From: Georgenia sp. TF02-10
Lineage (GTDB): Bacteria > Actinomycetota > Actinomycetes > Actinomycetales > Actinomycetaceae
Direction: 5' to 3'
Assembly (NCBI RefSeq): GCF_022759505.1
Contig: NZ_CP094289.1
Span: 2,046,001-2,110,000 of the forward strand
DNA length: 64,000 nt
Under the pieces are notes generated by a model. The model was not told where the DNA came from and searched no databases. It saw only the letters and a list, made by a program, of their open reading frames with translations. Made by a program: the position numbers and the translations under genes. Positions within the stretch are counted from its first letter, which is position 1. Each line of letters opens with the position of its first letter. Positions 42,626 to 51,876 of the stretch are shown here, piece after piece.

Positions 42626-45324
42626 GACCCGAGCGGGCCGGCGGCCTCGGCCCGCACGCCGGCCAGCGCGTCGCCGAGCCGGGCGGGGTCGGTGCCCCCG
42701 CCCTGGGCGACGTCGTCCTTGCCGCCCCCGCCGCCGCCGAGCACCCCGGCGGCCACCCGCACCAGGGCGCCGGCCCGCAGCCCGGCGCCGCGGGCGGCGG
42801 CGTTGGTGGCGACCACGATGCTGGGCCGGCCCTTGGCCACCCCGCCCACGGCCACCACGGCGGGCTCGGCCTCGCCCAGCCGCTGGCGCACGTCCAGGGC
42901 GAGGCTGCGCAGCTCGTCGGCGGCGTCCACCTCGCCGGCGTCGTGCAGGGCGACCCGGCCGGTGCCCACCCGCTCGGCGCCGCCGGCCACGCTCGCCGCG
43001 GCGCCGCGGAGCTGGTCCTGCCGCAGCCGGGCGACCTGCTTCTCCGCCGCCTTGAGCCGGCCGAGCAGGGCGTCCACCCGCTCGGGGAGCTCCTCGGCCC
43101 GCCCGCCCATCAGGGAGGTGAGCTGGCCGACCAGGGCGTGCTCCTTGGCCTGGAAGCCGTACGCGCCGGCCCCGACGAGGGCGTCCACCCGCCGCACCCC
43201 GGAGCCGACCGAGGTCTCCCCCAGCATGGTGACCAGGCCGATGTTGCCGGTGGCCGGCACGTGGGTGCCGCCGCACAGCTCCTTCGACCAGTCCCCGCCG
43301 ATGGAGACCACCCGGACCCGGCGGCCGTACTTCTGCCCGAACAGCGCGATCGCGCCGGCGGCGAGGGCGTCGTCGATGTCCATCGTCTGAGCGGTGACGT
43401 CGAGGTTCTCGGCGAGCCGCTCGTTGACCCGGCCCTCGATGTCGGACAGCACCGACGGCGGGACCGCCGAGCCGTGCCGGAAGTCGAACCGCAGCCGGGA
43501 CGGGGCGTTCTCCGAGCCGGCCTGGGTGGCCTGGTCGCCGAGGAACTCGTGCAGCGCCTTGTGCACCATGTGCGTGGCGGTGTGCGCGCGGGCGATCGCG
43601 CCGCGCCGGTGGGTGTCGATGGCGGCCACCCCGGTCTCGTCCAGGGTGAGGGTGCCCTCGGTCAGCCGGCCGCGGTGCACCGACAGCCCCGGCACCGGGG
43701 ACTGGACGTCGGCGACGTCGACGATCCCGCCGCCGGCGAAGGAGATGGTGCCCTGGTCGGCGAGCTGGCCGCCGGCCTCGGCGTAGAACGGGGTGCGGTC
43801 CAGCACCACCTCGACGTCGGCCGGGGCGGTGGCGGCGGGCACCGGGACGCCGTCGGCGAGCAGGCCGACCAGGCGCACCTCGGCGACGTCGTCGGTGTAG
43901 CCGAGGAACTGCACCGGCGCGCCCAGGCGGTCCTTGATCTCGTTGTACAGCGAGGTGTCGACGTGCCCGGTCTTCTTGGCCAGGGCGTCGGCGCGGGCGC
44001 GCTGGCGCTGCTCGGCCATCAGGGACCGGAAGCCGGCCTCGTCGACGCTGACCCCCTGCTCGGCGGCCATCTCCAGGGTCAGGTCGATCGGGAAGCCGTA
44101 GGTGTCGTGCAGGGTGAAGGCCTCGGTGCCGCCGAGCACCGGGGCGGCGGGGGCGGCCTGCTTGGCCCTGGCCACCGCGGTGTCCAGGATGGTGGTGCCC
44201 GAGGCGAGGGTGCGCCGGAAGGCCTCCTCCTCCTCGTAGGCCACCTGGGAGATGCCGGCGAAGTCCTCCTCCAGGCTGGGGTAGGAGGCGCGCATCGCGT
44301 CCTTGGCCACCGGCAGCAGCACCGGCAGGGTGGGGTCGTCCACCCCGAGCAGGCGCATGGACCGCACCGCGCGGCGGATCAGGCGGCGCAGGACGTAGCC
44401 GCGCCCGTCGTTGGCGGGCCGGACGCCGTCGCCGATGAGCATCAGGGCGGACCGGACGTGGTCGGCGACCACCCGCAGCCGGACGTCGTCGGGGACCTGC
44501 TGGTCGGTGCCCATGGTGTAGCGCCGGCCGGACATCTCCTCGGCGGCCGCGATCACCGGGAAGACCTCGTCGATCTCGTACAGGTTTTCCTTGCCCTGGA
44601 GCAGGAACGCCAGCCGCTCCAGCCCGGCCCCGGTGTCGATGGACTTGTGCTCGAGCTCGCCGAGCAGCGGGTAGTCCTTGCCCGGCCCCTCCCCGCGGAC
44701 GAACTGGTCGAAGACGAGGTTCCACACCTCCAGGTACCGGTCCCCGCCCGGGTCCACGGTGCCGCCGACGGCGTCCGGGCCGTAGGCCGGGCCGCGGTCG
44801 TAGTGGAACTCCGCGCACGGGCCGGCCGGGCCGGGCTGGCCGGTGTCCCAGAAGTTCTCCTCCCGGGGCAGGCGCACGACGTGCGCGGCCGGGACGCCCA
44901 CCTTGGTCAGGGCGTCGATCGCCTCGGCGTCCTGGTCCCAGACGGTGACCCAGAGCCGGTCCCCGTCCAGGCCGTAGCCGCCGTCGTCCTGGGCGGTGGT
45001 GAGCAGGTCCCAGGCGAACTGGACGGCGCCCTCCTTGAAGTAGTCGCCGAAGGAGAAGTTGCCGCACATCTGGAAGAACGTCCCGTGCCGGGTGGTCCGG
45101 CCGACGTTGTCGATGTCGTTGGTGCGGATGCACTTCTGCACGCTGGTCGCCCGCGGCCAGGGCGGCTGGGCGGTGCCGACGATGTAGGGGATGAACGGCA
45201 CCATGCCGGCGATGGTGAACAGGATGGAGGGGTCGGGGGACACGAGCGAGGCGCTCGGCACCACGGCGTGGTCGTGGCGGGCGAAGTAGTCCAGCCAGCG
45301 GGAGCGGATCTCGGCGGTGCGCAT
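42622..45324 (-). CDS. alaS: Alanyl-tRNA synthetase
   Basis: AlaRS charges tRNA-Ala and edits mischarged Ser/Gly. The 900-residue class II enzyme begins MRTAEIRSRWLDYFARHDHA, has motif 1-3 regions (RTTRHGTFFQMCGNFSFGDYFKEGAVQFAWDLL), the editing domain zinc ligands HTATHMVHKALHEFLG and CGGTHVPATGN, and the C-terminal DHHA1 domain GGGGGKDDVAQGGG. Length is normal. ruvX and mltG follow with overlapping ends. Confidence 0.98.
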   Translation of the reverse strand: MRTAEIRSRWLDYFARHDHAVVPSASLVSPDPSILFTIAGMVPFIPYIVGTAQPPWPRATSVQKCIRTNDIDNVGRTTRHGTFFQMCGNFSFGDYFKEGAVQFAWDLLTTAQDDGGYGLDGDRLWVTVWDQDAEAIDALTKVGVPAAHVVRLPREENFWDTGQPGPAGPCAEFHYDRGPAYGPDAVGGTVDPGGDRYLEVWNLVFDQFVRGEGPGKDYPLLGELEHKSIDTGAGLERLAFLLQGKENLYEIDEVFPVIAAAEEMSGRRYTMGTDQQVPDDVRLRVVADHVRSALMLIGDGVRPANDGRGYVLRRLIRRAVRSMRLLGVDDPTLPVLLPVAKDAMRASYPSLEEDFAGISQVAYEEEEAFRRTLASGTTILDTAVARAKQAAPAAPVLGGTEAFTLHDTYGFPIDLTLEMAAEQGVSVDEAGFRSLMAEQRQRARADALAKKTGHVDTSLYNEIKDRLGAPVQFLGYTDDVAEVRLVGLLADGVPVPAATAPADVEVVLDRTPFYAEAGGQLADQGTISFAGGGIVDVADVQSPVPGLSVHRGRLTEGTLTLDETGVAAIDTHRRGAIARAHTATHMVHKALHEFLGDQATQAGSENAPSRLRFDFRHGSAVPPSVLSDIEGRVNERLAENLDVTAQTMDIDDALAAGAIALFGQKYGRRVRVVSIGGDWSKELCGGTHVPATGNIGLVTMLGETSVGSGVRRVDALVGAGAYGFQAKEHALVGQLTSLMGGRAEELPERVDALLGRLKAAEKQVARLRQDQLRGAAASVAGGAERVGTGRVALHDAGEVDAADELRSLALDVRQRLGEAEPAVVAVGGVAKGRPSIVVATNAAARGAGLRAGALVRVAAGVLGGGGGGKDDVAQGGGTDPARLGDALAGVRAEAAGPLGS

Positions 45325-45368
45325 GGTTCCTCAGGATCGGTGGTGGGTGGCGGGCGCGAGGCCCGCGG

Positions 45369-45713
45369 TCAGGAGAACGTCTCGGCCAGGTCGTCGTCTT
45401 CCGTGCGGGGGCCGACGGCGGCCGGTGCGGCAAGATCGGCGGTGCCGGTTGGGCCGGCGGCGCCGGCTGAGTCGACGGCCGCACCGGCGCCGGCTGAGTC
45501 GACGGCCGCGCGGCGGTGGGCGCGGGCCTCGTCCACCTCGATCGGCGAGGGCAGCAGCGCGGCCCGCAGCTCGCCCTCCCGCTGCCGGTAGGCGGCGACG
45601 ACGGCGGCCGGCAGGCCGCGCAGCCGCTGCCGGCCGGCGGGGCGCGCGACGGCGAGGACCGCGGTCGCTCCGAGGACGACGGCGGCGACCGCGACCGCGC
45701 GGCGGCCGGCCAC
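45369..45713 (-). CDS. Small hypothetical protein with one membrane segment
   Basis: A 114-residue protein starting at GTG 45713, one base after the DUF948 stop. A hydrophobic N-terminal segment (AVAVAAVVLGATAVLAVARP) could be a membrane anchor or signal; the rest is charged with a near duplication AVDSAGAGAAVDSAGAAGP and an acidic end EDDDLAETFS. No family is recognised, but a small membrane protein between DUF948 and alaS is common in actinobacteria. Confidence 0.7.
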   Translation of the reverse strand: MAGRRAVAVAAVVLGATAVLAVARPAGRQRLRGLPAAVVAAYRQREGELRAALLPSPIEVDEARAHRRAAVDSAGAGAAVDSAGAAGPTGTADLAAPAAVGPRTEDDDLAETFS

Positions 45714-45714
45714 C

Positions 45715-46068
45715 TCAGCGCCCCCGCAGCCGGGCCACGGCCTGCCGGGCCGCGTAGGAGGCGGCCGAGACCTTGATGAGCGGGCCGCCGACGGTGGCCG
45801 TGAGCAGCGTGGTGAGGGCGGAGAGGTCCTCGCTGGCCCGCGCGGCGGAGGTGGTCACGGTGTCGACCTTGGCGAGCTGGCCGTTCGCCGCCCGCACCGT
45901 CTCCACGGCCTCGTCGATGGCGGGCAGGGTGTGGTCGGTCAGGCGACGGACCGCGGCGCGGGCCTCCTCCAGCACGCTGCCGAGCTTCAGCAGCGGCACG
46001 GCGAGGAAGACGACGAGCGCGACGAACGCCAGCGCGGCGACGAGGCCGGCGATGTCAGCGACCGACAT
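45715..46068 (-). CDS. DUF948 domain protein
   Basis: A 117-residue protein with an N-terminal membrane helix (DIAGLVAALAFVALVVFLAVPLLKL) and a cytoplasmic or extracellular helical part (LEEARAAVRRLTDHTLPAIDEAVETVR) typical of DUF948. Function unknown. It heads the run DUF948, 114-residue protein, alaS, ruvX, mltG, all in one direction with short or no gaps. Confidence 0.88.
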   Translation of the reverse strand: MSVADIAGLVAALAFVALVVFLAVPLLKLGSVLEEARAAVRRLTDHTLPAIDEAVETVRAANGQLAKVDTVTTSAARASEDLSALTTLLTATVGGPLIKVSAASYAARQAVARLRGR

Positions 46069-46276
46069 GGCGGGGGCTCCTTCGTGGGCGGGGGGCCCGG
46101 CAGGGCGCGGGCCGCGGGCAACACTACCGGTGGGGGCCAGGGCCGGGCGGCTGGGCGGGCGGGCGGCACGGGCGGGCGGCGACGGCGCGACGGCGATCGG
46201 GGCACGGATGCTGCCCGGGGACGGCGACGCCCCGGACCCCTGCGGCTGGCAGGTGGCCCGGGGCGTCCCGGAGCGG

Positions 46277-46900
46277 TCAGCGCGAGTAGTACTCGACGAC
46301 GAGCTGCTCGTTGCAGGTCACGGGCACCTCGGCGCGCCGGGGCCGGCGGGTGAGCTCGGCCCGCAGCCGCTCGAGCTGGACGTCGAGGTAGGGCGGGACG
46401 TTGGGCAGCACGTCGCGGTGCGCGCCGGCCGCGGCGACCTGGAAGGGCACCATGGTCTGGCTGCGCGGCTTGACCTGGATGACCTGGCCGGGCTTGACCC
46501 GGAAGGACGGGCGGTCCACGAGCTGGCCGTCGACCAGGATGTGCCGGTGCACCACGGCCTGGCGGGCCTGGGCGGTCGTGCGGGCGAAGCCGGAGCGCAG
46601 GACGAGGGCGTCCAGGCGCATCTCCAGCAGCTCGATGAGGGACTCACCGGTGAGGAACTGCTCCCGGCGGGCCTCCTCGAACACCCGCTGGATCTGGGCC
46701 TCGCGCAGGCCGTACTGGGCGCGCAGCCGCTGCTTCTCCTTGAGCCGGACGGCGTAGTCGGACTCGGTCCGCCGGCGGGCGCGGCCGTGCTCGCCCGGGC
46801 CGTACGGCCGCTTCTCGAAGTACTTGACCGCCTTGGGAGTCAGCGCGAGGCCGAGGGAGCGCGAGAGGCGCACCTGACGGCGCGTGCGGGACACTGCCAT
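46277..46900 (-). CDS. rpsD: Ribosomal protein S4
   Basis: S4 nucleates 30S assembly. The 207-residue protein has the form without the N-terminal zinc cysteines: RTRRQVRLSRSLGLALTPKA then YFEKRPYGPGEHGRARRRTESDYAVRLKEKQ, and the S4 RNA-binding domain MRLDALVLRSGFARTTAQARQAVVHRHILVDG. ATG 46900 is preceded by AGGAAGAG nine bases upstream. It stands alone, as in many actinobacteria where rpsD is outside the alpha operon. Confidence 0.96.
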   Translation of the reverse strand: MAVSRTRRQVRLSRSLGLALTPKAVKYFEKRPYGPGEHGRARRRTESDYAVRLKEKQRLRAQYGLREAQIQRVFEEARREQFLTGESLIELLEMRLDALVLRSGFARTTAQARQAVVHRHILVDGQLVDRPSFRVKPGQVIQVKPRSQTMVPFQVAAAGAHRDVLPNVPPYLDVQLERLRAELTRRPRRAEVPVTCNEQLVVEYYSR

Positions 46901-47035
46901 GCTGAGTTTCTCTTCCTGTCGTGGTGACGTCACCGCGGCGGGCGTGGGCTGCTCGCGCGGGGCGGGATCGACCTCGTGGCCAAGACCCCAGGGGCCGCCT
47001 GGCGCGCGGACGCGCAGGACGACCGCTCAACTATA
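46901..47035 (-). promoter_or_regulatory. rpsD promoter and 120-nt leader
   Basis: A strong -10 TATAGT lies at 47030-47035 on the minus strand, so the transcript begins near 47023 and has a leader of about 120 nt. The leader contains a perfect palindrome GGTGACGTCACC (46923-46934) close to the ribosome binding site. S4 represses its own mRNA in other bacteria by binding the leader; whether this one does is not shown by sequence. Confidence 0.5.
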
Positions 47036-47172
47036 CCCGCCCGGCGCATGGCCCGGCGTCCGGCCGAGGGCAGCGCCAGCCGCCCGTCCCAGGGAAGGTG
47101 CCTGAACGCCGCCCAGGGCAGTGACCGGTGCCCGCCGCTGCCGTGGACGTCACCACGCCGGCCCGGCACACC

Positions 47173-48516
47173 TCACCGCTCGTGCAGGATCTGCCGGATG
47201 CGCTCCAGCCGTGCGCCGATGTCCCGCTCCAGCCCGTGGCTGGTCGGGGCGTAGTACCGGACGCCGGCGAGCTCCGCCGGGGCGTACTGCTGCCCGACGA
47301 CCCCGCGGGCGTCGTCGTGCGCGTACCGGTAGCCCGTGCCGTGGCCGTGCTGCTCGGCGCCGGCGTAGTGGGCGTCGCGCAGGTGCGCGGGCACCGCGCC
47401 GGCCTTCCCGGCGCGCACGTCGGCGATCGCCGCGTCGAGGGCGGCGTAGGCGGCGTTGGACTTCGGTGCCGTCGCCACGTGCACGACGGCTTGGGCGAGG
47501 ATGATCCGCGCCTCCGGCATCCCGATGAGCGCCACCGCCTGCGCGGCCGCCACCGCCGTCTGCAGCGCGGTGGGGTCGGCCATGCCGACGTCCTCGGCGG
47601 CGGCGATGATGATGCGCCGGGCGATGAACCGCGGGTCCTCCCCCGCGACCACCATCCGGGCGAGGTAGTGCAGGGCGGCGTCGACGTCGGAGCCGCGCAT
47701 GGACTTGATGAACGCGCTGGTGACGTCGTAGTGCTGGTCCCCGGCGCGGTCGTACTGCACCGCCGCCACGTCCACCGCCCGCTCGACGGCGTCCAGGCCG
47801 ATCTCGCTCTGGCCCGCCGCCTCGGCCGCGCCGGCGGCGGCCTCGAGGATGGTCAGCGCCTTGCGGGCGTCCGCGCCGGCGAGCCGGACGAGGTGGTCCG
47901 CGGCGTCGTCGGCCAGCCGGCGCCCGGGCAGGCCCCGGTCGTCGGTGAGCGCGCGGCGGACCAGCGTGCGGACGTGCTCGGCGGTCAGCGGCCGCAGCGT
48001 GAGCAGCAGCGACCGGGACAGCAGCGGGGCGACCACCGAGAAGCTGGGGTTCTCCGTCGTCGCCGCCATGAGCGTCACCCAGCGGTTCTCCACGCTGGGC
48101 AGCAGCGCGTCCTGCTGGGTCTTGGAGAAGCGGTGCACCTCGTCGATGAAGAGGACCGTCTCCGCCCCGGAGGTCACCAGGCGGCGGCGGGCGTCGTCGA
48201 CGACGGCGCGCACGTCCTTCACGCCGGCGGTGACCGCGGAGAGCTCGACGAACCGGCGGCCCGAGCCGCGTGCGACGAGGTAGGCGAGGGTGGTCTTGCC
48301 GGTGCCGGGCGGCCCCCACAGGATCACCGACGACGGCGCGGCCCGGCCCTCGCCGGGCTCGATCAGCCGGCGCAGCGGTGCGCCGGGCTCGAGGAGGTGG
48401 TCCTGGCCGAGGACCTCGGCCAGGGTCGCCGGGCGCATCCGCACCGCCAGCGGGGCGTCGGGCCGGGGGGCGGGCAGCCCAGCGTCGTCGGCCCCGGCGG
48501 CCTCGAAGAGATCCAC
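47173..48516 (-). CDS. rarA: Replication-associated recombination protein A (MgsA-type AAA ATPase)
   Basis: RarA acts at stalled replication forks. The 447-residue AAA ATPase has Walker [14 protein letters not shown], Walker [18 protein letters not shown], sensor 1 [11 protein letters not shown] and the C-terminal tetramerisation domain (YHYAR-like [21 protein letters not shown]). GTG start at 48516. It is divergent from the MMPL gene and upstream of rpsD. Length is typical. Confidence 0.95.
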   Translation of the reverse strand: MDLFEAAGADDAGLPAPRPDAPLAVRMRPATLAEVLGQDHLLEPGAPLRRLIEPGEGRAAPSSVILWGPPGTGKTTLAYLVARGSGRRFVELSAVTAGVKDVRAVVDDARRRLVTSGAETVLFIDEVHRFSKTQQDALLPSVENRWVTLMAATTENPSFSVVAPLLSRSLLLTLRPLTAEHVRTLVRRALTDDRGLPGRRLADDAADHLVRLAGADARKALTILEAAAGAAEAAGQSEIGLDAVERAVDVAAVQYDRAGDQHYDVTSAFIKSMRGSDVDAALHYLARMVVAGEDPRFIARRIIIAAAEDVGMADPTALQTAVAAAQAVALIGMPEARIILAQAVVHVATAPKSNAAYAALDAAIADVRAGKAGAVPAHLRDAHYAGAEQHGHGTGYRYAHDDARGVVGQQYAPAELAGVRYYAPTSHGLERDIGARLERIRQILHER

Positions 48517-48552
48517 GCACCGAGCCTACGGGCGGCGCGGGTGGGGCCGGTC

Positions 48553-48614
48553 GGCTCGTCACCGGCTCGGACTGGCGGGGCCGGGAGGCTCGTCACCGGA
48601 TCGCGCTGGCGGGG
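48553..48614. repeat. Two direct copies of a 28-bp sequence
   Basis: GGCTCGTCACCGG-C/A-TCG followed by CTGGCGGGG occurs at 48553-48580 and 48587-48614. It lies between the divergent rarA and MMPL genes. The rest of the 197-bp gap shows no gene. Confidence 0.8.
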
Positions 48615-48713
48615 CGCGGGCGTCAGCGGCTCTGGCTGGGCCCGCGTGACGGCGATCTGACAGCCGGCTGGCCCCGCCTGGCGGCGCGTGACCGCGGTGA
48701 GACACTGTGCCGC

Positions 48714-50984
48714 GTGTTCGACCGCCTCGGCCGTCTCGTCACCCGGTTCCCCCGCACGATCGTCGCGGTGTGGGCGCTGGTGTCGGCCGGGTGCCTGCTG
48801 CTGGCGCTGACCGGGCTGGGCGGGGACGGCCTGTTCGACCGGCTGCGCACCGGGCAGCCGGCGGTGGCCGGCTCGGAGAGCCAAGAGGGCATGGACATCC
48901 TCGACGCCCACGCCGGCACCGCCGAGCAGGTGACCCTGCTGGTTCAGGACGTGGACCTGACCGACCCCGCCGTCGTCGCGGAGGTCACCGAGGCGCTCAC
49001 GCCCGCCCACGAGGGGCTCGCCGGCCTCGCCGGGGTGGACCAGGTGGTCGACCCGTTCGTCCTGCCCGACGGGCCGAGCAACCCCGCCGCCGCCGGCCTG
49101 GTCGCCCAGGACCGGGACGGCTTCCTCCTCGCCGTCACCCTCGCCCGCGGCCTGACCGAGGACGCCGAGGCCGCCGCGCACGACGCCGTCGTCGACCGGC
49201 TCGACCAGGTGCCCGGCGAGCTCGCCGCGGTGAGCCCCGGCGCGAACGGCATCACCAGCTCCGGCATCCTGATGGCCGAGGACATCGTCGACCAGGTCAA
49301 GACCGACCTCGTCACCGGCGAGGTCGTCGCCCTGCCCGTCGCCCTGCTGATCATGGTCCTGGTCTTCGGCGGGTTCCTCGCCGCCGGGCTGCCCCTGGTC
49401 GGCGCGCTGGCCTCCATCGCCGGCGGGCTGGGCGTCCTGCTCGGGCTCTCCTACCTGATGGACGTCGACTCTTTCGTGATCAACGTCGTCACGGTCGTCG
49501 GGCTCGGCCTGTCGGTGGACTACGGCCTGCTCATCGTCTCCCGCTACCGCGAGGAGGTGCACCGGCTCACCGGGGAGACCGCCACCGGCGGCGCTACGGC
49601 CGCCGGCCGGCGCAGCCGCAGCCGCCGCCGGCGCAACCCGCTCGTCCTCGCCGCCGTGCGCACCACGGTCGCCACCGCCGGGCGCACCGTGCTGTTCTCG
49701 GCCGTGACGATCGCCGTCGCCGTCGCCGGGCTGCTGCTCCTGACCCCGGAGGTGCTGCGGTCGATCGCGGCCGCCGGGGTCGCCGTCGTCATCCTGGCCG
49801 TGGCCACCGCCGTCGCGCTGGTCCCCGCGCTCCTGGTCCTCCTCGGGGACCGGATGCTGCGCCGGACCGTGCTGTCGCGGGTGCCCGGGCTGCGGCGGGT
49901 GGTGGCCGGGCTGGGCGACGACGCCCCGGACGACGGGTTCTTCTCCCGGCTGGCCCGCGGCGTCCACGCCCGCCCCTGGCTCGTCCTGCTCGGCTCCCTC
50001 GCCGTCCTGGCGCTGCTCGCCTCGCCGGTCACCGGGATGCAGATGCGCAGCTCGACCACCGAGCTGCTGCCCTCCGGCTCCGCCCAGCGGGACTACATCG
50101 CGGCGGTCGCCACGGACTACCCGGCCGCCGAGGCGGCGGACCTGCGGGTGGTCACCGACGGCACCGCCGCGGAGGCGGGCGCCTGGACCGAGGAGCTGGC
50201 CGCCGTCGACGGCGTGGCGGAGGTCCGCGGCCCGGCCGAGCTGGACGGCTACACCGCGGTCGAGGTCTTCCTCGACGCCGAGGACGCCGGCGGGGCCGAG
50301 GCGAGCGCCGTCGTGCACGACGTCCGCGACCTCGACCCGCCGTTCCGGACCTGGGTGGTGGGCCAGGCCGCCAGCCAGGTCGACTTCAACGCCGCGCTCG
50401 CCGACGGCCTGCCGCTGGCCGGCGGGGTCATCGCGGTCGCCGTCTTCGTGCTGCTCTTCCTGATGACCGGCTCGGTCCTGGTGCCGGTCAAGGCGATCCT
50501 CGTCAACGTCCTCTCCCTGGCCGCCTCCCTCGGGGTGACCGTGTGGGTCTTCCAGGGCGGGCACGGCGCCGACCTGCTCGGGATCACCCCGGTCGCCGGG
50601 CTGGAGTCCTACGTCGTCGCCATCGTCGTGGCCTTCGGCTTCGGCCTGGCGATGGACTACGAGGTGTTCCTGCTCTCCCGGATCAAGGAGTTCTGGGACG
50701 CCGGCCTGGACAACGACGCCGCGGTCGAGCGCGGGCTGCAGCACTCCGGCCGCATCATCACCTCGGCCGCGGCGATCATCGTGGCGGTCTTCGCCGGGTT
50801 CGTCGCCGGGGACCTGCTCGTCATCAAGCAGGTCGGGGTGGCGCTGGCGGTCACGGTGCTCATCGACGCCACGCTGGTGCGGATGCTGCTGGTGCCGGCG
50901 ACCATGACGCTGCTCGGCAGGTGGAACTGGTGGGCGCCGGCGCCGCTGCGGCGGCTGCACGCGCGGCTGGGGGTCCTGCACTGA
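48714..50984 (+). CDS. MMPL-family RND transporter
   Basis: A 756-residue RND-superfamily exporter of the MmpL type with two halves, each having one helix, an extracellular loop and a cluster of five helices. GLSVDYGLLIVSRYREE (first half) and GFGLAMDYEVFLLSRIKEFWD (second half) carry the conserved Asp-Tyr pairs of the proton relay. Such proteins export lipids or drugs. GTG 48714 is the first start before the initial helix; a GACACT -10-like element seven bases upstream suggests a leaderless transcript. Substrate unknown. Confidence 0.93.
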   Translation: MFDRLGRLVTRFPRTIVAVWALVSAGCLLLALTGLGGDGLFDRLRTGQPAVAGSESQEGMDILDAHAGTAEQVTLLVQDVDLTDPAVVAEVTEALTPAHEGLAGLAGVDQVVDPFVLPDGPSNPAAAGLVAQDRDGFLLAVTLARGLTEDAEAAAHDAVVDRLDQVPGELAAVSPGANGITSSGILMAEDIVDQVKTDLVTGEVVALPVALLIMVLVFGGFLAAGLPLVGALASIAGGLGVLLGLSYLMDVDSFVINVVTVVGLGLSVDYGLLIVSRYREEVHRLTGETATGGATAAGRRSRSRRRRNPLVLAAVRTTVATAGRTVLFSAVTIAVAVAGLLLLTPEVLRSIAAAGVAVVILAVATAVALVPALLVLLGDRMLRRTVLSRVPGLRRVVAGLGDDAPDDGFFSRLARGVHARPWLVLLGSLAVLALLASPVTGMQMRSSTTELLPSGSAQRDYIAAVATDYPAAEAADLRVVTDGTAAEAGAWTEELAAVDGVAEVRGPAELDGYTAVEVFLDAEDAGGAEASAVVHDVRDLDPPFRTWVVGQAASQVDFNAALADGLPLAGGVIAVAVFVLLFLMTGSVLVPVKAILVNVLSLAASLGVTVWVFQGGHGADLLGITPVAGLESYVVAIVVAFGFGLAMDYEVFLLSRIKEFWDAGLDNDAAVERGLQHSGRIITSAAAIIVAVFAGFVAGDLLVIKQVGVALAVTVLIDATLVRMLLVPATMTLLGRWNWWAPAPLRRLHARLGVLH

Positions 50985-51055
50985 CGGCGCGGGCGCTTGG
51001 GCATTTTGCCTGGAATGGTCCGTCGGCCGGGTGCGAGGCTGGCGGCGGCACGCAG

Positions 51056-51095
51056 CCTGAGGAGACCAAGCCTGAGGAGACCAAGCCTGAGGAGG
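51056..51095 (+). repeat. 15-bp tandem repeat carrying Shine-Dalgarno sequences
   Basis: CCTGAGGAGACCAAG is repeated at 51056-51070 and 51071-51085, and a third partial copy ends in GGAGG, the ribosome binding site of the following gene. Each unit contains GAGGAG, so the gene start is preceded by three stacked ribosome-binding-like sites. Confidence 0.8.
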
Positions 51096-51101
51096 TTGAC
51101 C

Positions 51102-51692
51102 GTGGGTCGGCTCGCCGTGGTGAACTTCATCAGCATCGACGGGGTCATCCAGTCCCCGCTCTCGCCGGACGAGGATCGTGACGGCGGCTTCGCGCACGGC
51201 GGATGGGTCGTGCCGTACAGCGACGACGTCGTCGACGCGTTCATGGCGGACGCGACCGTCGGCGCCGCCGGCTTGCTGCTCGGTCGCCGCTCCTACGAGA
51301 TCCTCACCGAGGCCTGGTCCGACGCCGACGACTCCGAGCCAGCGATCGCGGCCATGAACCGCATGCCGAAGTACGTCGTCTCGTCCTCGGCCGACGACCT
51401 CCCGTGGCAGAACTCCCACCCGGTCACGGGCGAGCTAGCCTCCGCCGTCACGGCCCTGAAGGACCGCACCGACGGCGACCTCGTCGTCTTCGGTGCCGGT
51501 GCCCTGGTCCGCGGGCTGGCCGAGCACGATCTCGTCGACGAGTACCGCCTGCTCCTCTTCCCGGTCGTCCTCGGCGCCGGCAAGCGCATGTTCGACGATC
51601 GCGGCCACCTCGCCCGGTTCGCGCTGACCGACAGCGTCGTCAGCCCGAGCGGCGTCGTGATCCTCACGTACGCGCGCGACTCGTCCACCTGA
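51102..51692 (+). CDS. Dihydrofolate reductase-fold (RibD C-terminal type) protein
   Basis: A 196-residue member of the COG0262/RibD C-terminal family: VVNFISIDGVIQSPLSPDED at the start, LLLGRRSYEIL, then GDLVVFGAGALVRGLAEHDLVDEYRLLLFPVVLG, the NADPH-binding segment. These small reductases are abundant in actinobacteria, mostly of unknown substrate. GTG 51102 follows GGAGG by six bases. The frame is open upstream to 50997, but that part is repeat-encoded Arg-rich sequence. Confidence 0.9.
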   Translation: MGRLAVVNFISIDGVIQSPLSPDEDRDGGFAHGGWVVPYSDDVVDAFMADATVGAAGLLLGRRSYEILTEAWSDADDSEPAIAAMNRMPKYVVSSSADDLPWQNSHPVTGELASAVTALKDRTDGDLVVFGAGALVRGLAEHDLVDEYRLLLFPVVLGAGKRMFDDRGHLARFALTDSVVSPSGVVILTYARDSST

Positions 51693-51720
51693 CTCTGCCG
51701 GGGCCTGCTTGCTGCTGACC

Positions 51721-51840
51721 GTGTCGGCCGTCGTGCCGCTCCCCGTGTCGGCCGTCGTTCCGTTCTCCGTGATGGCTGTCGTGCCGCTCTCGCGTGACGG
51801 CCGTCGTGCCGCTCCCCCCTGACGGCCGTCGCGTCCGCGG
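51721..51840. repeat. Degenerate 24-25-bp tandem repeat, about five copies
   Basis: Units of the type GTGTCGGCCGTCGTGCCGCT plus CCCC begin at 51721, 51745, 51769, 51794 and about 51819. They occupy the gap between the convergent DHFR-type and YciO-type genes, where a terminator might be expected. Confidence 0.85.
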
Positions 51841-51876
51841 CCCCCACCGGAGCACCGGAGCATCGGCGAGCGATGG

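Noticed and set aside
50997-51101. N-terminal extension of the DHFR-type protein from 50997
   Set aside because: The extension is encoded by 15-bp repeats as Arg-Pro-Ser-Leu copies; GTG 51102 has the ribosome binding site and matches the family start.
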